DNA from: MTP4 sp052056915
Lineage (GTDB): Archaea; Halobacteriota; Methanosarcinia; Methanosarcinales; Methanosarcinaceae
Direction: 5' to 3'
Length of the DNA: 64,000 bases
Assembly: GCF_052056915.1 (NCBI RefSeq)
Contig: NZ_CP195119.1
Location: 2,294,001-2,358,000, forward strand
Position 1 is the stretch's first letter; every line of letters starts with the position of its first letter. Below, one piece after another: positions 63,764-64,000 of this stretch. Position numbers and translations under genes: made by a program. The notes under the pieces were generated by a model. That model did no database searches and was not told where the DNA came from. It saw only the letters and a list, made by a program, of their open reading frames with translations.

Positions 63764-64000
63764 ATGGAGAAAGTGATTGAGCTTAAGGATGTCTGGGTTC
63801 GCTACGGAAACCAGGTGATTCTGGAGGCCGTGAACCTGGAACTTGAAAAGCCGGAGGGCCTGCTAGGGATTATCGGTCCTAACGGCGGGGGAAAAACAAC
63901 CCTTTTAAAAGTGCTCCTCGGGCTTTTGAAGCCGTATAAGGGAAGCGTAAAACTCTTCGGTAAGGCGTCGGAAAAAAGCAGGGACCTGGTTGGCTATGTT
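63764..64000 (+). CDS. znuC: Zinc ABC transporter ATPase, 5' part (cut by window end)
   Basis: First 79 codons. Starts MEKVIELKDVWVRYGNQVILE; Walker A is GPNGGGKTTLLKVLLGLLKP. The remainder lies beyond the window. Context with znuA and the DtxR-family regulator makes zinc uptake likely. Confidence 0.92.
   Translation, partial: MEKVIELKDVWVRYGNQVILEAVNLELEKPEGLLGIIGPNGGGKTTLLKVLLGLLKPYKGSVKLFGKASEKSRDLVGYV

Overview
The window is chromosomal DNA of a methanogenic archaeon, almost certainly a Methanosarcina. It carries formylmethanofuran:H4MPT formyltransferase (ftr), a methanofuran-type tyrosine decarboxylase (mfnA), archaeosine synthase (arcS), archaeal DnaG, an RPA with four OB folds, Orc1/Cdc6, archaeal families UPF0058, UPF0200 and UPF0201, and bacterial-type chemotaxis genes. 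GC-rich genes alternate with long AT-rich gaps full of short tandem repeats, which is also typical of the genus.

Layout. 1-3.0 kb: a duplicated cassette of small Cys-containing proteins and a secreted protein. 3.2-5.9 kb: a FAD/Fe-S 2-hydroxyacid dehydrogenase pair. 6.2-11.1 kb: arcS, a GNAT acetyltransferase, UPF0058 and dnaG. 11.1-12.9 kb: a gene-poor gap with a hairpin-rich segment. 12.9-18.0 kb: a CoA-disulfide-reductase-like flavoprotein, RNA cyclase rtcA convergent with kptA, and an MFS transporter. 18.4-19.9 kb: RPA. 20.8-26.4 kb: five consecutive CBS-domain protein genes. 26.6-30.9 kb: an AIM24 protein, an Rnl3-type RNA ligase, a degenerate SelB-like GTPase and a gamma-glutamylcyclotransferase-like protein. 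31.3-35.5 kb: VapBC, a SUMF1-type lipoprotein, a TIM-barrel isomerase-like protein, UPF0201 and UPF0200. 35.8-42 kb: orc1/cdc6, a Na+/solute symporter and a probable replication origin with origin-recognition-box (ORB) sites on both sides of AT-rich DNA. 42-48.8 kb: mfnA, an S2P-CBS protease, a TraB protein, DUF4405 and ftr. 49.7-60.3 kb: a chemotaxis locus (cheY-B-A-R-C-D on the minus strand; a response regulator, an MCP and cheW on the plus strand). 60.5-64 kb: a GntP-like permease, then a DtxR-family regulator with znuA and znuC (cut by the window end).

How the genes work together. The che genes form a complete two-strand signalling unit: receptor, CheW, CheA, CheY, the CheR/CheB adaptation enzymes, and CheC/CheD. 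The DtxR-family gene probably controls the zinc-uptake genes beside it. rtcA, kptA and the RNA ligase are all RNA end-processing or ligation enzymes within 14 kb. cdc6, the ORB sites, RPA and dnaG make the left two thirds of the window rich in replication genes.

Most unusual observations: (i) ftr and the secreted-protein gene both appear to start at an ATA codon, each 6 nt after a good Shine-Dalgarno sequence; (ii) at least eight genes end inside a tandem repeat whose unit contains their own stop codon, mostly with periods that are not multiples of three; (iii) ORB-like sites lie in a clear inverted arrangement around an AT-rich stretch, with an extra pair 17 kb away behind RPA; (iv) there are five consecutive CBS-domain paralogues; (v) a repeated TGTACAGTAA motif lies upstream of ftr and, in another gap, upstream of the S2P protease. 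No CRISPR array, rRNA or tRNA was recognised, and no complete insertion sequence was found.
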